Notes: generated by a model not told the origin, from the sequence alone. DNA of 64,000 nt from an uncultured Collinsella sp. (GCA_959602645.1 CAUGTZ010000009.1:30599-94598); one strand, 5' to 3'. Positions 53,880 through 62,310 are shown, numbered from the stretch's first letter. Made by a program: numbers and translations.

Positions 53880-55445
53880 ATGACACCTGCGCGCTTTGAA
53901 ATCGGGCAAAAGCATAAGCAGGAGAACGAGGCGGGTTCCAAGGCTAGTTGGAACACGCCTCGTTCCGATTCACGGCCAACGATGAGCTATCCCTCGCGCA
54001 TGGCTCTGGCTTTTGCCCTGACATCGCTCATGACGGTATTGGTATTGGTGGGCGTAGTCTCCGTTGTATGGGGCACGGTTTTTACGGATTACACGCGCTC
54101 CAATATTGTCGAAATCGCCAATTCCGCAGCCGAAAAGCTTGCGACGTCGTACGAGGAAAACGGCAATTGGACCGCGGGGGAGCTGCGTGCGGTCGCGACG
54201 TCGAGCTTGGTGTCCGACGATCTTGGCATGCAGGTTGTCAATAAAAAGGGCGTCATCGTCTACGACGACTCGTGGCCCTCGGCAAGCGCTACTGCCGATG
54301 TGCGCGAAAATCAGGCGAGGACCGACGGTACGAGCGGAAAGAAGGCATCGCACAGCCCAGTCTCGTCTGCTCCCACCGGCTCCGATAGCGTTGCAAACGT
54401 CGAAATCATAACGTCTTCCGGCGAGCATGTCGGACAAGTAAAGCTGTGGGCCATCGGCTCCGATGCCTTGCTCACCAAGGCAGATTCTGCGTTTAGGGAG
54501 AAGACCTTTAACGCCATGGCCCTTGCTGCGGTTGTTGCAGTTTGCATTTCGGTCGTTATCGGATCACTCGTGTCGCGCATGCTCACCAAGCCGATTCACC
54601 GTATTACCAGCACGGCCAAGCAAATTCGCGATGGCGATCTGTCTGCTCGTACGGGCTTGCGCGGCGATGACGAGATCGATCAACTGGGCGAGACGTTCGA
54701 TGAGATGGCCACTTCGCTCGAGAAGGATATGAAACACGAGAAACGTTTGACCTCGGACGTGGCTCACGAACTTCGTACTCCGCTTATGGCCATGCTCGCA
54801 ACGGTCGAGGCCATGCAGGATGGCGTATATCCTACCGACGATGAGCACTTGGAGACTGTTGCTTCCGAGACGCGTCGCCTGGCTCGTCTGGTGCAGCAGA
54901 TGCTCGACCTGTCGCGCATGGAAAACAGCACGGCTCCGCTCAACCTTGAGCCGGTGGACATGGTTCCTTTCGTGCGTTCCATCGTCAATGCCCAGGAGCG
55001 CCTGTTTGTCGACCGCGATCTGCGCTTGCGCTTTGCTGACGAGACCCAAGGTCACGACGATGTCGTCGAAGCCGATCCCGACATGATCACACAATGCGTC
55101 ATCAATCTCATGAGCAACGCCATGCGCTACACCCCCGAGGGCGGTTGGGTCGTGGTGTCGGTGCTCAGTGACCGCAAACACGTCAGCATTGCCGTTTCTG
55201 ATACCGGCATCGGTATTGCCAAGGATGACTTGTCGCGCATCTTCGGCCGTTTTTGGCGCGCCGATGCCAGCCGTGCCCGTGAGGCGGGCGGTCTGGGCGT
55301 GGGCCTCGCCGTGACTAAACAGATCGTCGAGCGCCATCACGGCTACATATCCGTGGAGTCGGAGCTTGGAAAGGGTACGACTTTTACGATTCATCTGCCT
55401 CGCGAGCACACGGCGGACGCGGCATCTACTACAATGGAGCACTAG
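53880..55445 (+). CDS. Two-component sensor histidine kinase
   Basis: 521 residues. Two membrane segments (about 43-65 and 205-225) flank an extracellular sensor of about 135 residues; then HAMP (KPIHRITSTAKQIRDGDLSA), HisKA with SDVAHELRTPLMAM, and HATPase boxes N (INLMSNAMRYTPEGG), G1 (DTGIGIAKDD), G2 (GGLGVGLAVTK). ATG 53880 has AAAGGA. Partner of the upstream regulator. The signal is unknown; the layout resembles envelope-stress kinases. Confidence 0.94.
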   Translation: MTPARFEIGQKHKQENEAGSKASWNTPRSDSRPTMSYPSRMALAFALTSLMTVLVLVGVVSVVWGTVFTDYTRSNIVEIANSAAEKLATSYEENGNWTAGELRAVATSSLVSDDLGMQVVNKKGVIVYDDSWPSASATADVRENQARTDGTSGKKASHSPVSSAPTGSDSVANVEIITSSGEHVGQVKLWAIGSDALLTKADSAFREKTFNAMALAAVVAVCISVVIGSLVSRMLTKPIHRITSTAKQIRDGDLSARTGLRGDDEIDQLGETFDEMATSLEKDMKHEKRLTSDVAHELRTPLMAMLATVEAMQDGVYPTDDEHLETVASETRRLARLVQQMLDLSRMENSTAPLNLEPVDMVPFVRSIVNAQERLFVDRDLRLRFADETQGHDDVVEADPDMITQCVINLMSNAMRYTPEGGWVVVSVLSDRKHVSIAVSDTGIGIAKDDLSRIFGRFWRADASRAREAGGLGVGLAVTKQIVERHHGYISVESELGKGTTFTIHLPREHTADAASTTMEH

Positions 55446-55554
55446 CTTTTCGCTATTCGGTGAAGGAGGGGTTTCGTCCCTGCCGCTCCGAGTTTGCGAA
55501 AACGTGCGGGAAAGAACCCGCATTACTGTCGTATTTTGGTAAGGAGTGACTCAC

Positions 55555-56442
55555 GTGACAACGATGGAGCGTCGTCCGGATTCCCGTGGCAAGGTTCGTG
55601 ATATCTACGATGCCGGTGAAAACCTGCTGATGGTCGCCACTGACCGCATTTCTGCGTTCGACTTCATTCTTCCCGACGAGATTCCGTTTAAGGGAGAGGT
55701 GCTCAACCGCATCTCGGCATTCTGGTTCGATAAGTTTGCCGGCATCGTTCCCAACCACCTCGTTTCCATCGACCCGGCGGATTTCCCCGAGGAGTTTGCT
55801 GAGTATCGTGACTACCTCGCCGGCCGCGCCATGCTGGTTAAGAAGGCCCAGACGATTCCTATCGAGTGCATCGTCCGCGGCTATCTGACCGGTTCGGGCA
55901 AGAAGACCTACGACGAGAACGGCACCGTCTGCGGCATCCAGCTGCCTGAGGGCCTGACCGAGGCTTCCAAGCTTCCCGAGCCGCTGTTCACGCCGTCCAC
56001 GAAGGCCGAGATCGGTGACCACGACGAGAACATCTCGTTCGAGCGTTGCTGCGAGATCGTGGGCGAGGACATCGCCACGCAGATTCGCGACCTTTCCCTC
56101 AAGATCTACAAGGCTGCCGCCGAGTATGCAGCGACCCGTGGCATCATCATTGCCGACACCAAGTTCGAGTTCGGTGTCATCGATGGCAAGGTTACGCTGA
56201 TCGACGAGTGCCTCACGCCCGACTCCAGCCGTTTCTGGCCTGCCGCCAGCTACGAGGAGGGCAAGATTCAGCCCAGCTACGACAAGCAATTCGTCCGCAA
56301 TTGGCTCAAAGCCAACTGGGATATGACGGGGGAGACCCCGCATCTGCCCGCCGAGGTCATCGATGGCACGTCCGAGCGCTATCGCGAGGCCTTCCAGATC
56401 ATCACGGGCTCCCAGTTCACAAGCATGAAGGAGAACGCATAA
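55555..56442 (+). CDS. purC: SAICAR synthetase
   Basis: Joins aspartate to CAIR in purine synthesis. 295 residues, the longer PurC type. GKVRDIYDAGENLLMVATDR, AFDFILPDEIPFKG, ECIVRGYLTGSGKK and DTKFEFGVIDGKVTLIDE are diagnostic. GTG 55555 is 8 nt after AAGGAG. Confidence 0.96.
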   Translation: MTTMERRPDSRGKVRDIYDAGENLLMVATDRISAFDFILPDEIPFKGEVLNRISAFWFDKFAGIVPNHLVSIDPADFPEEFAEYRDYLAGRAMLVKKAQTIPIECIVRGYLTGSGKKTYDENGTVCGIQLPEGLTEASKLPEPLFTPSTKAEIGDHDENISFERCCEIVGEDIATQIRDLSLKIYKAAAEYAATRGIIIADTKFEFGVIDGKVTLIDECLTPDSSRFWPAASYEEGKIQPSYDKQFVRNWLKANWDMTGETPHLPAEVIDGTSERYREAFQIITGSQFTSMKENA

Positions 56443-57018
56443 GTGAGTACCCGTAGCGCCACGAACAAGCGCACGCAATCCCACGAGGTTACCGGGGTTG
56501 CGCGCAAGTCCGCTGCATCCGCCAAGCCCGCCCGTCAGGCAGCGAGCTCTGTCCGCGTCGTGCCGGCTTCGTCTAAGGCACGACGCAAAGAGCTCGAGAA
56601 GGGCGAGAACCTCGAGGGCCTCTCTAAAGAGGAGAAGCGCGCCCGCAAGGCTAAGCAGCGCGCCAAGGAGGATCGCATCTACACGGTGTCGAATATCCTT
56701 CTCAAGCAGGATGAGGACTACACCAAGCGCCGCCGCATCTGGTGGGCCGTGCTCACTATCGGCATGGTGCTCGTCGTGGCCATTTGGGCTTCGCTGTACT
56801 TCGCTCCCGCTGGCATGGTGTCCAGCCCTGTCCAGATGGTCGGCATTGTTTTGTCCTACGTCGTCATTTTGGGTGACTTCATCTACGACTTCGTTCGTAT
56901 TCGTCCCCTGCGCAACATGTACCGCACGCAGGCCGAGGGCATGTCCGAGAACAAGCTCAACGCCCTTATCGAGCGCTCGGCTGCCGAGGAGGACAAGAAG
57001 GACTCCAAGAAGAAGTAG
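56443..57018 (+). CDS. Unknown basic two-TM membrane protein
   Basis: 191 residues with a Lys/Arg/Ala-rich N-terminal half (KEEKRARKAKQRAKEDRIY) and two membrane segments (IWWAVLTIGMVLVVAIWASL; VQMVGIVLSYVVILGDFIYD). GTG 56443 directly follows the purC stop, so translation is coupled. Function unknown. Confidence 0.75.
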   Translation: MSTRSATNKRTQSHEVTGVARKSAASAKPARQAASSVRVVPASSKARRKELEKGENLEGLSKEEKRARKAKQRAKEDRIYTVSNILLKQDEDYTKRRRIWWAVLTIGMVLVVAIWASLYFAPAGMVSSPVQMVGIVLSYVVILGDFIYDFVRIRPLRNMYRTQAEGMSENKLNALIERSAAEEDKKDSKKK

Positions 57019-57048
57019 CGTTTGCATGCATACTTATCGCTAAGATAT

Positions 57049-57079
57049 AAGGCGCGTCGTTTTTGCGGCGCGCCTTTTT
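57049..57079 (+). terminator. Terminator after the purC unit
   Basis: Stem AAGGCGCG / CGCGCCTT followed by TTTTT-A. Confidence 0.8.
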
Positions 57080-57107
57080 ACTGTTCTATAGATAGATGGA
57101 GTGGCAC

Positions 57108-58388
57108 ATGATTCGAGCTGCCCTGACGGTCGAAGAGGCTCTGGAGGGCATGAAGGCCCTAGAGCCCAAGATTAAAAACTATGCGCGCCTGGTTGTCCGC
57201 AAGGGCGTAAACGTCAAGCCCGGTCAGGAGGTTGTCGTTCAGTCTCCGGTCGAGTGCGCGCCGTTTGCGCGCGTGGTGGTCGCGGAGGCCTATGCCTCCG
57301 GTGCCGGTCACGTGACGGTTATTTGGGCCGATGACGCCGTGACGAGGCTCACGTACGAGCATGTCGAGAAAAGCTATTTTGAGCAGACGCCCGAGTGGAA
57401 GCGCCTGCAGCTTGATTCACTGGCCCAGGATGGTGCCTGCTTTATCTTTATCGAGGGTGCGGACCCTGCCGCTCTTAAGGGCATCGATCCCGCTAAGCCT
57501 GCTGCAGCTTCTAAGGCAAGGAACACGCAGTGCAAGGTCTTCCGCCGCGGACTGGACTACAACATCAACCCGTGGTGCATCGCCGGCGCGCCGGTCGTTG
57601 CCTGGGCGCGCGAGGTGTTCCCGGGAGACGCCGATGAGGTTGCAATCTATAAGCTGTGGAATGCGATTCTGCATACCGCTCGCGCCGATGGCCAGGACCC
57701 GGAGAGCGACTGGGAACTCCATGACGCCGCATTCGAAAAGAACCTGCGTTTCCTGAACGACAATCGTTTCGACTACCTGCATTACACCTCGGCAAATGGA
57801 ACCGATCTGACGATTGGCATGACGAAAGGTCACGAGTGGGCCGGCGGCAAGGGCAAGACGCCCGATGGGCACCCCTTCTTCCCCAACATTCCCACCGAGG
57901 AAGTCTTCACCTCGCCTGATCGTATGCGTGCCGACGGTATCGTGTATTCGGCTATGCCGCTCATTCACCACGGTAACAAGGTTGACGATTTTTGGATTAA
58001 GTTCGAGGCGGGCCGCGTAGTGGACTACGATGCCCGCGTGGGTAAGGCGACGCTTGCGAGCATTATTGACACCGATGAAGGTGCCGCTCATCTGGGTGAG
58101 GTCGCGCTTATCTCCAAGAACACGCCGATCCGTGAAAGTGGCGTTCTATTCTATGACACGCTCTATGATGAGAACGCTAGCTGCCATCTCGCGCTGGGTG
58201 TCGGTTTCCCCGAATGCATCGAGGGTGGGTATGACATGTCCAAGGAGGAGCTCCTGGAGCATGGCGTTAACGTCTCGAGCACGCACGTCGATTTTATGAT
58301 CGGCACGGACGATATCGATATTACGGGCATTACGCCTGATGGACGTGAAGTTGTGATTTTCCAGAACGGCCAATGGAGTTGGGAATAG
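57108..58388 (+). CDS. M29-family aminopeptidase
   Basis: About 426 residues, like thermophilic AmpS/AmpT enzymes. ARLVVRKGVNVKPGQEVVVQ at the N-terminus and the metal-site segments NIPTEEVFTSP, EGAAHLGEVAL, HLALGVGFPECIEGG, STHVDFMIGTDD fit the family. I prefer ATG 57108 with GGAG 7 nt upstream; ATG 57096 is also open. Releases N-terminal amino acids from peptides in the cytoplasm. Last chromosomal gene before the tRNA-Lys integration site. Confidence 0.92.
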   Translation: MIRAALTVEEALEGMKALEPKIKNYARLVVRKGVNVKPGQEVVVQSPVECAPFARVVVAEAYASGAGHVTVIWADDAVTRLTYEHVEKSYFEQTPEWKRLQLDSLAQDGACFIFIEGADPAALKGIDPAKPAAASKARNTQCKVFRRGLDYNINPWCIAGAPVVAWAREVFPGDADEVAIYKLWNAILHTARADGQDPESDWELHDAAFEKNLRFLNDNRFDYLHYTSANGTDLTIGMTKGHEWAGGKGKTPDGHPFFPNIPTEEVFTSPDRMRADGIVYSAMPLIHHGNKVDDFWIKFEAGRVVDYDARVGKATLASIIDTDEGAAHLGEVALISKNTPIRESGVLFYDTLYDENASCHLALGVGFPECIEGGYDMSKEELLEHGVNVSSTHVDFMIGTDDIDITGITPDGREVVIFQNGQWSWE

Positions 58389-58416
58389 CCCCAGACCGTG
58401 GTACAATGCCACCCGC

Positions 58417-58492
58417 GGGCCGTTAGCTCAGCTGGCAGAGCAGGGGACTTTTAATCCCAAGGTCCAGGGTTCGAACCCCTGACGGCCCACCA
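58417..58492 (+). tRNA. tRNA-Lys(TTT), integration target
   Basis: 76 nt; acceptor GGGCCGT / ACGGCCC, anticodon TTT in GACTTTTAATC, encoded CCA. Its 3' 45 nt lie within the left direct repeat of the integrated element, so the 3' half is probably element-derived. Confidence 0.97.
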
Positions 58493-58495
58493 TAG
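58448..58495 (+). repeat. attL: 48-bp direct repeat
   Basis: Runs from CTTTTAATCCC in the anticodon loop through CCACCATAG just after the tRNA. Identical to 62449-62496; bases on both outer sides differ. Confidence 0.9.
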
Positions 58496-58502
58496 TTTAC
58501 GC

Positions 58503-58534
58503 AGGTCAGAGACGGTGTTGTCTCTGACCTTTTT
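58503..58534 (+). terminator. Element-borne terminator after tRNA-Lys
   Basis: Perfect 10-bp stem AGGTCAGAGA / TCTCTGACCT then TTTTCT. The original tRNA terminator seems to be displaced to 62503-62533. Confidence 0.88.
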
Positions 58535-58540
58535 CTTTGT

Positions 58541-58569
58541 GTACCCCGCGAGTACCCAAAACGGTACCC
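58541..58569. promoter_or_regulatory. Left triplet of GTACCC sites, probable integrase arm sites
   Basis: GTACCC at 58541, 58552 and 58564 (steps 11 and 12 bp), same orientation and spacing as the triplet at the right end. Confidence 0.6.
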
Positions 58570-58623
58570 CTCAAATCACGTGGATTCCATAATTCTGGCC
58601 TGTCCGTAGAGGGCGTTACGTCC

Positions 58624-58763
58624 GGATGGTCGGACGGATAGATCGTTGCCGATGCGTCCGTCCATCCGTCCGTGGGGGCCGAGGACGGTCCGAGTGGATG
58701 CGAGCGTTCTGCGCGCTTTCGATAGCCGTAGGGGCTCCTTGGGTAGCCCCAGGCTGTCGAAAG
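58624..58763. repeat. Two hairpins at the left end of the element
   Basis: GGATGGTCGGACG (58624-58636) pairs with CGTCCGTCCATCC (58655-58667, one mismatch), and CGGACGGAT/ATCCGTCCG is an alternative pairing. A second fold spans 58716-58763: CTTTCGATAGCC with GGCTGTCGAAAG plus inner GGGGCT/AGCCCC. No coding frame is convincing in 58496-59116. Confidence 0.6.
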
Positions 58764-58837
58764 GGAGTTGAACGCGAGCTTCGGGGCACGGGTATGCCGG
58801 TGTGGTGTGATGGGCGGTCGTTGATGCACTGAAGCCC

Positions 58838-59072
58838 TATATCTATTACTTATTTATTTATATATAAATGGAATGTAACCTGACGTTACACCTACGGCGC
58901 TTCTACCTGCGGTTCGAGACGCTTGAATGCCCCCTTTGAAGGGTGGGTTAAATGTAACCTCACGTTACACATGTGTAACCTCACGTTACAGGAAGTGTAA
59001 CTTCAAGTTACAGAAGATGTAACGTCACGTTACAGGCTGGTGTAACCTCACGTTACACTTAAACCCACCCTT
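58838..59072. other. Candidate replication origin: AT-rich tract and TGTAAC..GTTACA iterons
   Basis: An AT-rich stretch (58838-58869) precedes six 17-bp palindromes of type TGTAACCTCACGTTACA at 58874-58890, 58953-58969, 58974-58990, 58996-59012, 59018-59034 and 59041-59057. The last five are spaced 21-23 bp, about two helical turns. This five-unit block is framed by AAGGGTGGGTTAA (58939-58951) and TTAAACCCACCCTT (59059-59072). It lies downstream of the terminator of the minus-strand genes, so it is not their promoter. Confidence 0.75.
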
Positions 59073-59079
59073 TTGAACA

Positions 59080-59114
59080 CTGAAAAGCCGTCCCGCATCT
59101 ATTGCGGGACGGCT
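59080..59114 (-). terminator. Terminator of the element's minus-strand genes
   Basis: 11-bp stem AGCCGTCCCGC / GCGGGACGGCT with a 7-nt loop; minus-strand TTTT follows. Confidence 0.88.
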
Positions 59115-59116
59115 GC

Positions 59117-59608
59117 CTAGTCGCTCCATCCCATGGACTTGGCGGCATCGAGGATGGCTGCATATCGGAGTTGCAGTATGCCGTCAACCGAGTCGATGAG
59201 ATGCCTTGATTTCAACGCCTTTCGCGCTTTGCAGACGCTCGGCCGCGCCGCGTTAAAGAACTCGGCCAGTTCGATGTCGGTTTTTTTCAAACCACAAACC
59301 GCATAGCAGCCCTTGCGTGAGCCGATGCGCTCATATCGTCGTATTTCTAATAGCAACTGAAGTTCAAGCTTGCCCCTCGCGGCGAGATATAGCCATCGAT
59401 CACTTTTGTCGGCACATAGCCGCGATTTGGCGGCTTCCTCGGCTTCCGTTGCAGCAGCGCAGATTTGTGGCGGTTCAACGCCGCTGAGCTGTGCGAACCG
59501 TTCACGTGATATAGTATTTACAATGCTAATCGCATCCTGAGTGATGCTTGGTGCCGTTGGAAGTGATGATTCCAACGGCACTTCTTTTTTCGGTGGGTCG
59601 TCAGCCAC
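59117..59608 (-). CDS. Unknown element protein with possible C-terminal HTH
   Basis: 163 residues from GTG 59608, which has GGAGGGG 6 nt upstream; the frame is open further but overlaps the neighbouring gene. The C-terminal part (KKTDIELAEFFNAARPSVCK, ARKALKSRHLIDSVDGILQL) looks like a winged helix. Its 3' end faces the palindrome array. It could be the iteron-binding initiator or a regulator; neither is shown by a recognised family motif. Confidence 0.7.
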   Translation of the reverse strand: MADDPPKKEVPLESSLPTAPSITQDAISIVNTISRERFAQLSGVEPPQICAAATEAEEAAKSRLCADKSDRWLYLAARGKLELQLLLEIRRYERIGSRKGCYAVCGLKKTDIELAEFFNAARPSVCKARKALKSRHLIDSVDGILQLRYAAILDAAKSMGWSD

Positions 59609-59610
59609 TG

Positions 59611-60033
59611 CTATCCCCTCCGCTTCTTTTTGGGCCGACCGCCACGGGTGCCGCCGACGATCATTTTTCCGTGACGCACCACCGCGGCATTGATTGCAGG
59701 CAGCATAAGCCATTCATCCTCGGTGGCAAACGCGAGTCCTGCTGCTATCAAAGCGTTGACGTGCTCAGCTGCAACGGTCGACTTGCCTTGATTGTCAAAC
59801 AGCCATTGCGCCAACAGGCCATAATCGAGTGGCAATGCGTGCCCTTTGTGCCGAGACGCCAAGGAACATAGACCCAGCCAAACACCCATATCGGCGTATG
59901 TCTTGGGGCCTCGAGCGGCGCGGAGTCGCATAAACTCTTCGCTGCTAGATATAGGCATATCGAGCTGCATGGAAGGTAGCTGCACTGACCATGCGGCTTC
60001 GATGGCCTCGAGATTGGTTATCTCGCGCCCCAT
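59611..60033 (-). CDS. Unknown element protein, possible replication role
   Basis: 140 residues, helical, with MRLRAARGPKTYADMGVWLG, HALPLDYGLLAQWLFDNQGK and a strongly basic end (RGGRPKKKRRG) that suggests nucleic-acid binding. ATG 60033 overlaps the stop of the excisionase-like gene (TGATG), so translation is coupled. I recognise no family. Confidence 0.7.
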   Translation of the reverse strand: MGREITNLEAIEAAWSVQLPSMQLDMPISSSEEFMRLRAARGPKTYADMGVWLGLCSLASRHKGHALPLDYGLLAQWLFDNQGKSTVAAEHVNALIAAGLAFATEDEWLMLPAINAAVVRHGKMIVGGTRGGRPKKKRRG

Positions 60034-60266
60034 CAGGCCGCGCCCTTATCTCGAAGCCCGCAGACCGCAAGCAGATCATCGCGGTTGAGTTTCCAGCGAC
60101 GTCCGATTTGAACACCACGGATCTCGCCACGGTCGACCATTCTCAACAGGTGCTTGGCGCTAATGCCGATTGCCGCTTCGGCGGTAGTGGGCGTGATGAG
60201 TAGCGGTAGCGTGTCGTAGGCACCCAAGCGGAAACGCTGCAAGATGGCCTCCTCTGACTTATGCAT
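60033..60266 (-). CDS. Excisionase-like helix-turn-helix protein
   Basis: 77 residues. TTAEAAIGISAKHLLRMVDRGEIRGVQIGRRWKL is, in two parts (TTAEAAIGISAKHLLRM; VDRGEIRGVQIGRRWKL), the MerR/excisionase-type HTH found in Xis proteins. ATG 60266 has GAAAGGAG. First gene of the three-gene unit; two GGTGACA repeats (60376, 60386) lie 110-125 bp upstream and could be binding sites. Confidence 0.82.
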   Translation of the reverse strand: MHKSEEAILQRFRLGAYDTLPLLITPTTAEAAIGISAKHLLRMVDRGEIRGVQIGRRWKLNRDDLLAVCGLRDKGAA

Positions 60267-60675
60267 AATCGACTCCTTTCTGGGCTCTATGGCCCGTTAA
60301 AGACTGTGCGGCTTATCCCGCTACAACAAGGCTATGTCGGCTGTTGGCATCATGCGGACCGATTTGGTGCCAAGGGGTGACAATCGGTGACATTTTTTGG
60401 CGGCAGGGTTTCCGCATCTGTTGTGGCACGGTTTCAAGAACATGGGTTTCGCCCCGCGGGGCGCCGGGTTTTAGGGCAGAGCCCTAACAAGCGCCGAACC
60501 GCAGGTTTCGGCGTGTACGCGGACGGGCAAAACGCAGTTTTGTACGGCAGCGTACGACTCTTGCGTATTTCGAAAAACTACCCTTACGGCCATTTCGCCC
60601 GACTTCGTATGTCCCGCTCCAAACGGTGGGTTTCCGTGCTCGGGCCCGCCTTTCGCCTTCGCCGAAAGGCGGGCC
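60267..60675. other. Hairpin-rich non-coding region of the element
   Basis: Contains GCCCCGCGGGGC (about 60452), TAGGGC-AGA-GCCCTA (about 60473), CGCCGAA..TTTCGGCG (about 60492), CAAAACGCAGTTTTG (about 60528) and, at 60644-60674, GCCCGCCTTTCG/CGAAAGGCGGGC. A 114-codon plus-strand frame crosses it but has no ribosome site or family features. Such regions often hold a transfer origin or replication start; not proven here. Confidence 0.5.
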
Positions 60676-60885
60676 TTATGAGGGATCGTCTAGGGATGCT
60701 TTTTCAAGGTTGGCAAGCATCCAGCCCATGACCTTATCCTCGTCCAGTTCGAGATAGACCCGACAGCCTTCCTCATCTCTGTTGCGATAGGGCTTCGAGC
60801 GCCTGACGACATAGCCTGCCCTTTCCAGCTGGTCTGCCAAGCAGTCGACCTCAGCGGTTTCGCCGCTTATCCTGAATTCGAGCAT
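60676..60885 (-). CDS. Small protein resembling DUF3970
   Basis: 69 residues. ERAGYVVRRSKPYRNRDEEG followed by CRVYLELD resembles small proteins of integrative elements annotated DUF3970. ATG 60885 has a perfect GGAGGTGA site. Function unknown; the 60886-61061 gap shows nothing. Confidence 0.65.
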   Translation of the reverse strand: MLEFRISGETAEVDCLADQLERAGYVVRRSKPYRNRDEEGCRVYLELDEDKVMGWMLANLEKASLDDPS

Positions 60886-61061
60886 GATTCACCTCCGTTT
60901 CATTGTCCCAATAGTCCGACTGGTCTTTATAAGAAACAGCTGTCTAGCTGGTCTTTTACTCGAATTAGAGCCGATTTGCGGCGCTAAAGAAGAGCGCGTG
61001 GAGCCGATGGACGGTCTTTGTTATTCAGGGGCAAATAAAGGCATCTGAACGTCATGTAGCC

Positions 61062-62120
61062 CTATTCACCGGCTGCGCGCAGCTCCAAAATTTCGGCGGT
61101 GGGCGGCGCCGCTGTCATCGTGGCAGCCACTGCGTCCATCGCCGTGCGCTTCGCCTGGGCGTTGACGCCCGTGTAGATGTTCAGTGTCATGGCGGCGTTG
61201 GCGTGTCCCAGGAGTGAGGATACGGACTTGATATCCGTCCCCGCGAGGATCGCTGCGGTAGCGAACGTGTGGCGCAGGTCGTGGAACTTGGGTGGCTCGC
61301 CCTCCGAGCCCACCAGCCCCAGCTGCCGAACCGTGACGGCCCAGTGACGCGACAGGCGCTCAGGGGCCATGAACTCTCCGTCAGGACCGCCCAACACGAA
61401 CATCGACTGCTCGAACGGCACGCCCGCCTTAAAGCACTCGGCTCGCGCGGCGGTCAGACGGCGAGTAAGGATCCCCGCGACTTCATCGGGCATGGGAATG
61501 CTCCTGCGACTTCCGCCGTTTTTGGGTTCCTTCTCGTAATGCCCGTTTTCTCCAAACCCGATGGAAGCTTTGACGTGCAGCATCTTTTGTTCAAAATCAA
61601 CGTTGCGCCACCTGAGCGCAAGCAGCTCGCCACGCCGCATACCCGTGAGCAGGGCGAGGTAGATGCCGACGTTCTCGGGGCAATCACGAGCGATGGATAG
61701 AAACGTGAGCAGTCTTCCGCGCTCGCGTTCGTCCAATGCGTTTGGTTCACGGTGGCGGGCTTTGGGCACGCGCACGCAATCGACGGGGGAGTAATCGATC
61801 ACACGAAGCCTGCCGACGGCATCGCGGTATGCGGCCTTGAGCAGTGTCACGCTTTTGCGGATGGTGGACGGCTTATAGCCCTCCTCGACCGCCCGGTTAA
61901 TCCAATTCTGAGCGGCGGTTACGTCCAATGAATCGAACTCAATGCCGCCGATTCTGCGTTCGACGAGTCGGGCTGCGCCGCGATAGTCATAGACGGTCGA
62001 TGATTCAATCGATCCTGAAGCGCTGAGCATATCGATATAACCATCTAGCAGGTCTTTTACGGTCTTGTGGGCCATGCTGCCGAGTTTGATCTTCTTCTGC
62101 GCGAGCTCCTCCATCTCCAC
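61062..62120 (-). CDS. Tyrosine integrase, catalytic part
   Basis: 352 residues. A SAM-like core-binding domain (LLDGYIDMLSASGSIESSTV) and the catalytic domain with Arg in TGMRRGELLALRW, HxxR in FHDLRHTFAT, and LLGHANAAMTLNIYT with the nucleophile Tyr. Start GTG 62120 with GAGGGA 7 nt upstream. The arm-binding domain normally at the N-terminus is encoded just upstream in the same frame but ends at a TAG one codon before this GTG. It lies next to attR. Confidence 0.93.
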   Translation of the reverse strand: MEMEELAQKKIKLGSMAHKTVKDLLDGYIDMLSASGSIESSTVYDYRGAARLVERRIGGIEFDSLDVTAAQNWINRAVEEGYKPSTIRKSVTLLKAAYRDAVGRLRVIDYSPVDCVRVPKARHREPNALDERERGRLLTFLSIARDCPENVGIYLALLTGMRRGELLALRWRNVDFEQKMLHVKASIGFGENGHYEKEPKNGGSRRSIPMPDEVAGILTRRLTAARAECFKAGVPFEQSMFVLGGPDGEFMAPERLSRHWAVTVRQLGLVGSEGEPPKFHDLRHTFATAAILAGTDIKSVSSLLGHANAAMTLNIYTGVNAQAKRTAMDAVAATMTAAPPTAEILELRAAGE

Positions 62121-62123
62121 GCG

Positions 62124-62288
62124 CTATTCCCTCAGCTCGGCCTGAGCAGCACGTTTCGATTTGGCAATCATGACCTTGCTGACCTGCCCGTACGTGCCAT
62201 CTTGTTTCTTGAATTTAAGCCGCCCGCGCCAACCGCCGTTGCGATACGGCAGCAGGCAGGACGAGGTGTAGTAGCGCGTTGGCTTCAT
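62124..62288 (-). CDS. Arm-binding N-terminal part of the integrase, split off by TAG
   Basis: 54 codons from ATG 62288 to TAG 62126-62124: MKPTRYYTSSCLLPY..., GGWRGRLKFKKQDGTYGQVS, KVMIAKSKRAAQAELRE. GGWRGRL..GTYGQVSK..KSKRAAQAEL is the AP2-like arm-type DNA-binding fold seen at the start of integrases. It is in frame with the catalytic gene. It could be a nonsense mutation, a read-through site, or a true two-part integrase with re-initiation. Confidence 0.7.
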   Translation of the reverse strand: MKPTRYYTSSCLLPYRNGGWRGRLKFKKQDGTYGQVSKVMIAKSKRAAQAELRE

Positions 62289-62310
62289 CGAGACCCCACA
62301 ATCACGGCGT

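Noticed and set aside
58953..59057. CRISPR array in the element
   Set aside because: Units are 17-bp palindromes with only 4-7 bp between them, too short for spacers; iteron or binding sites fit better.
60387..60731. 114-codon plus-strand frame in the mobile element
   Set aside because: No ribosome site, Arg-rich random-looking product, and it crosses hairpins and the end of the DUF3970-like gene.
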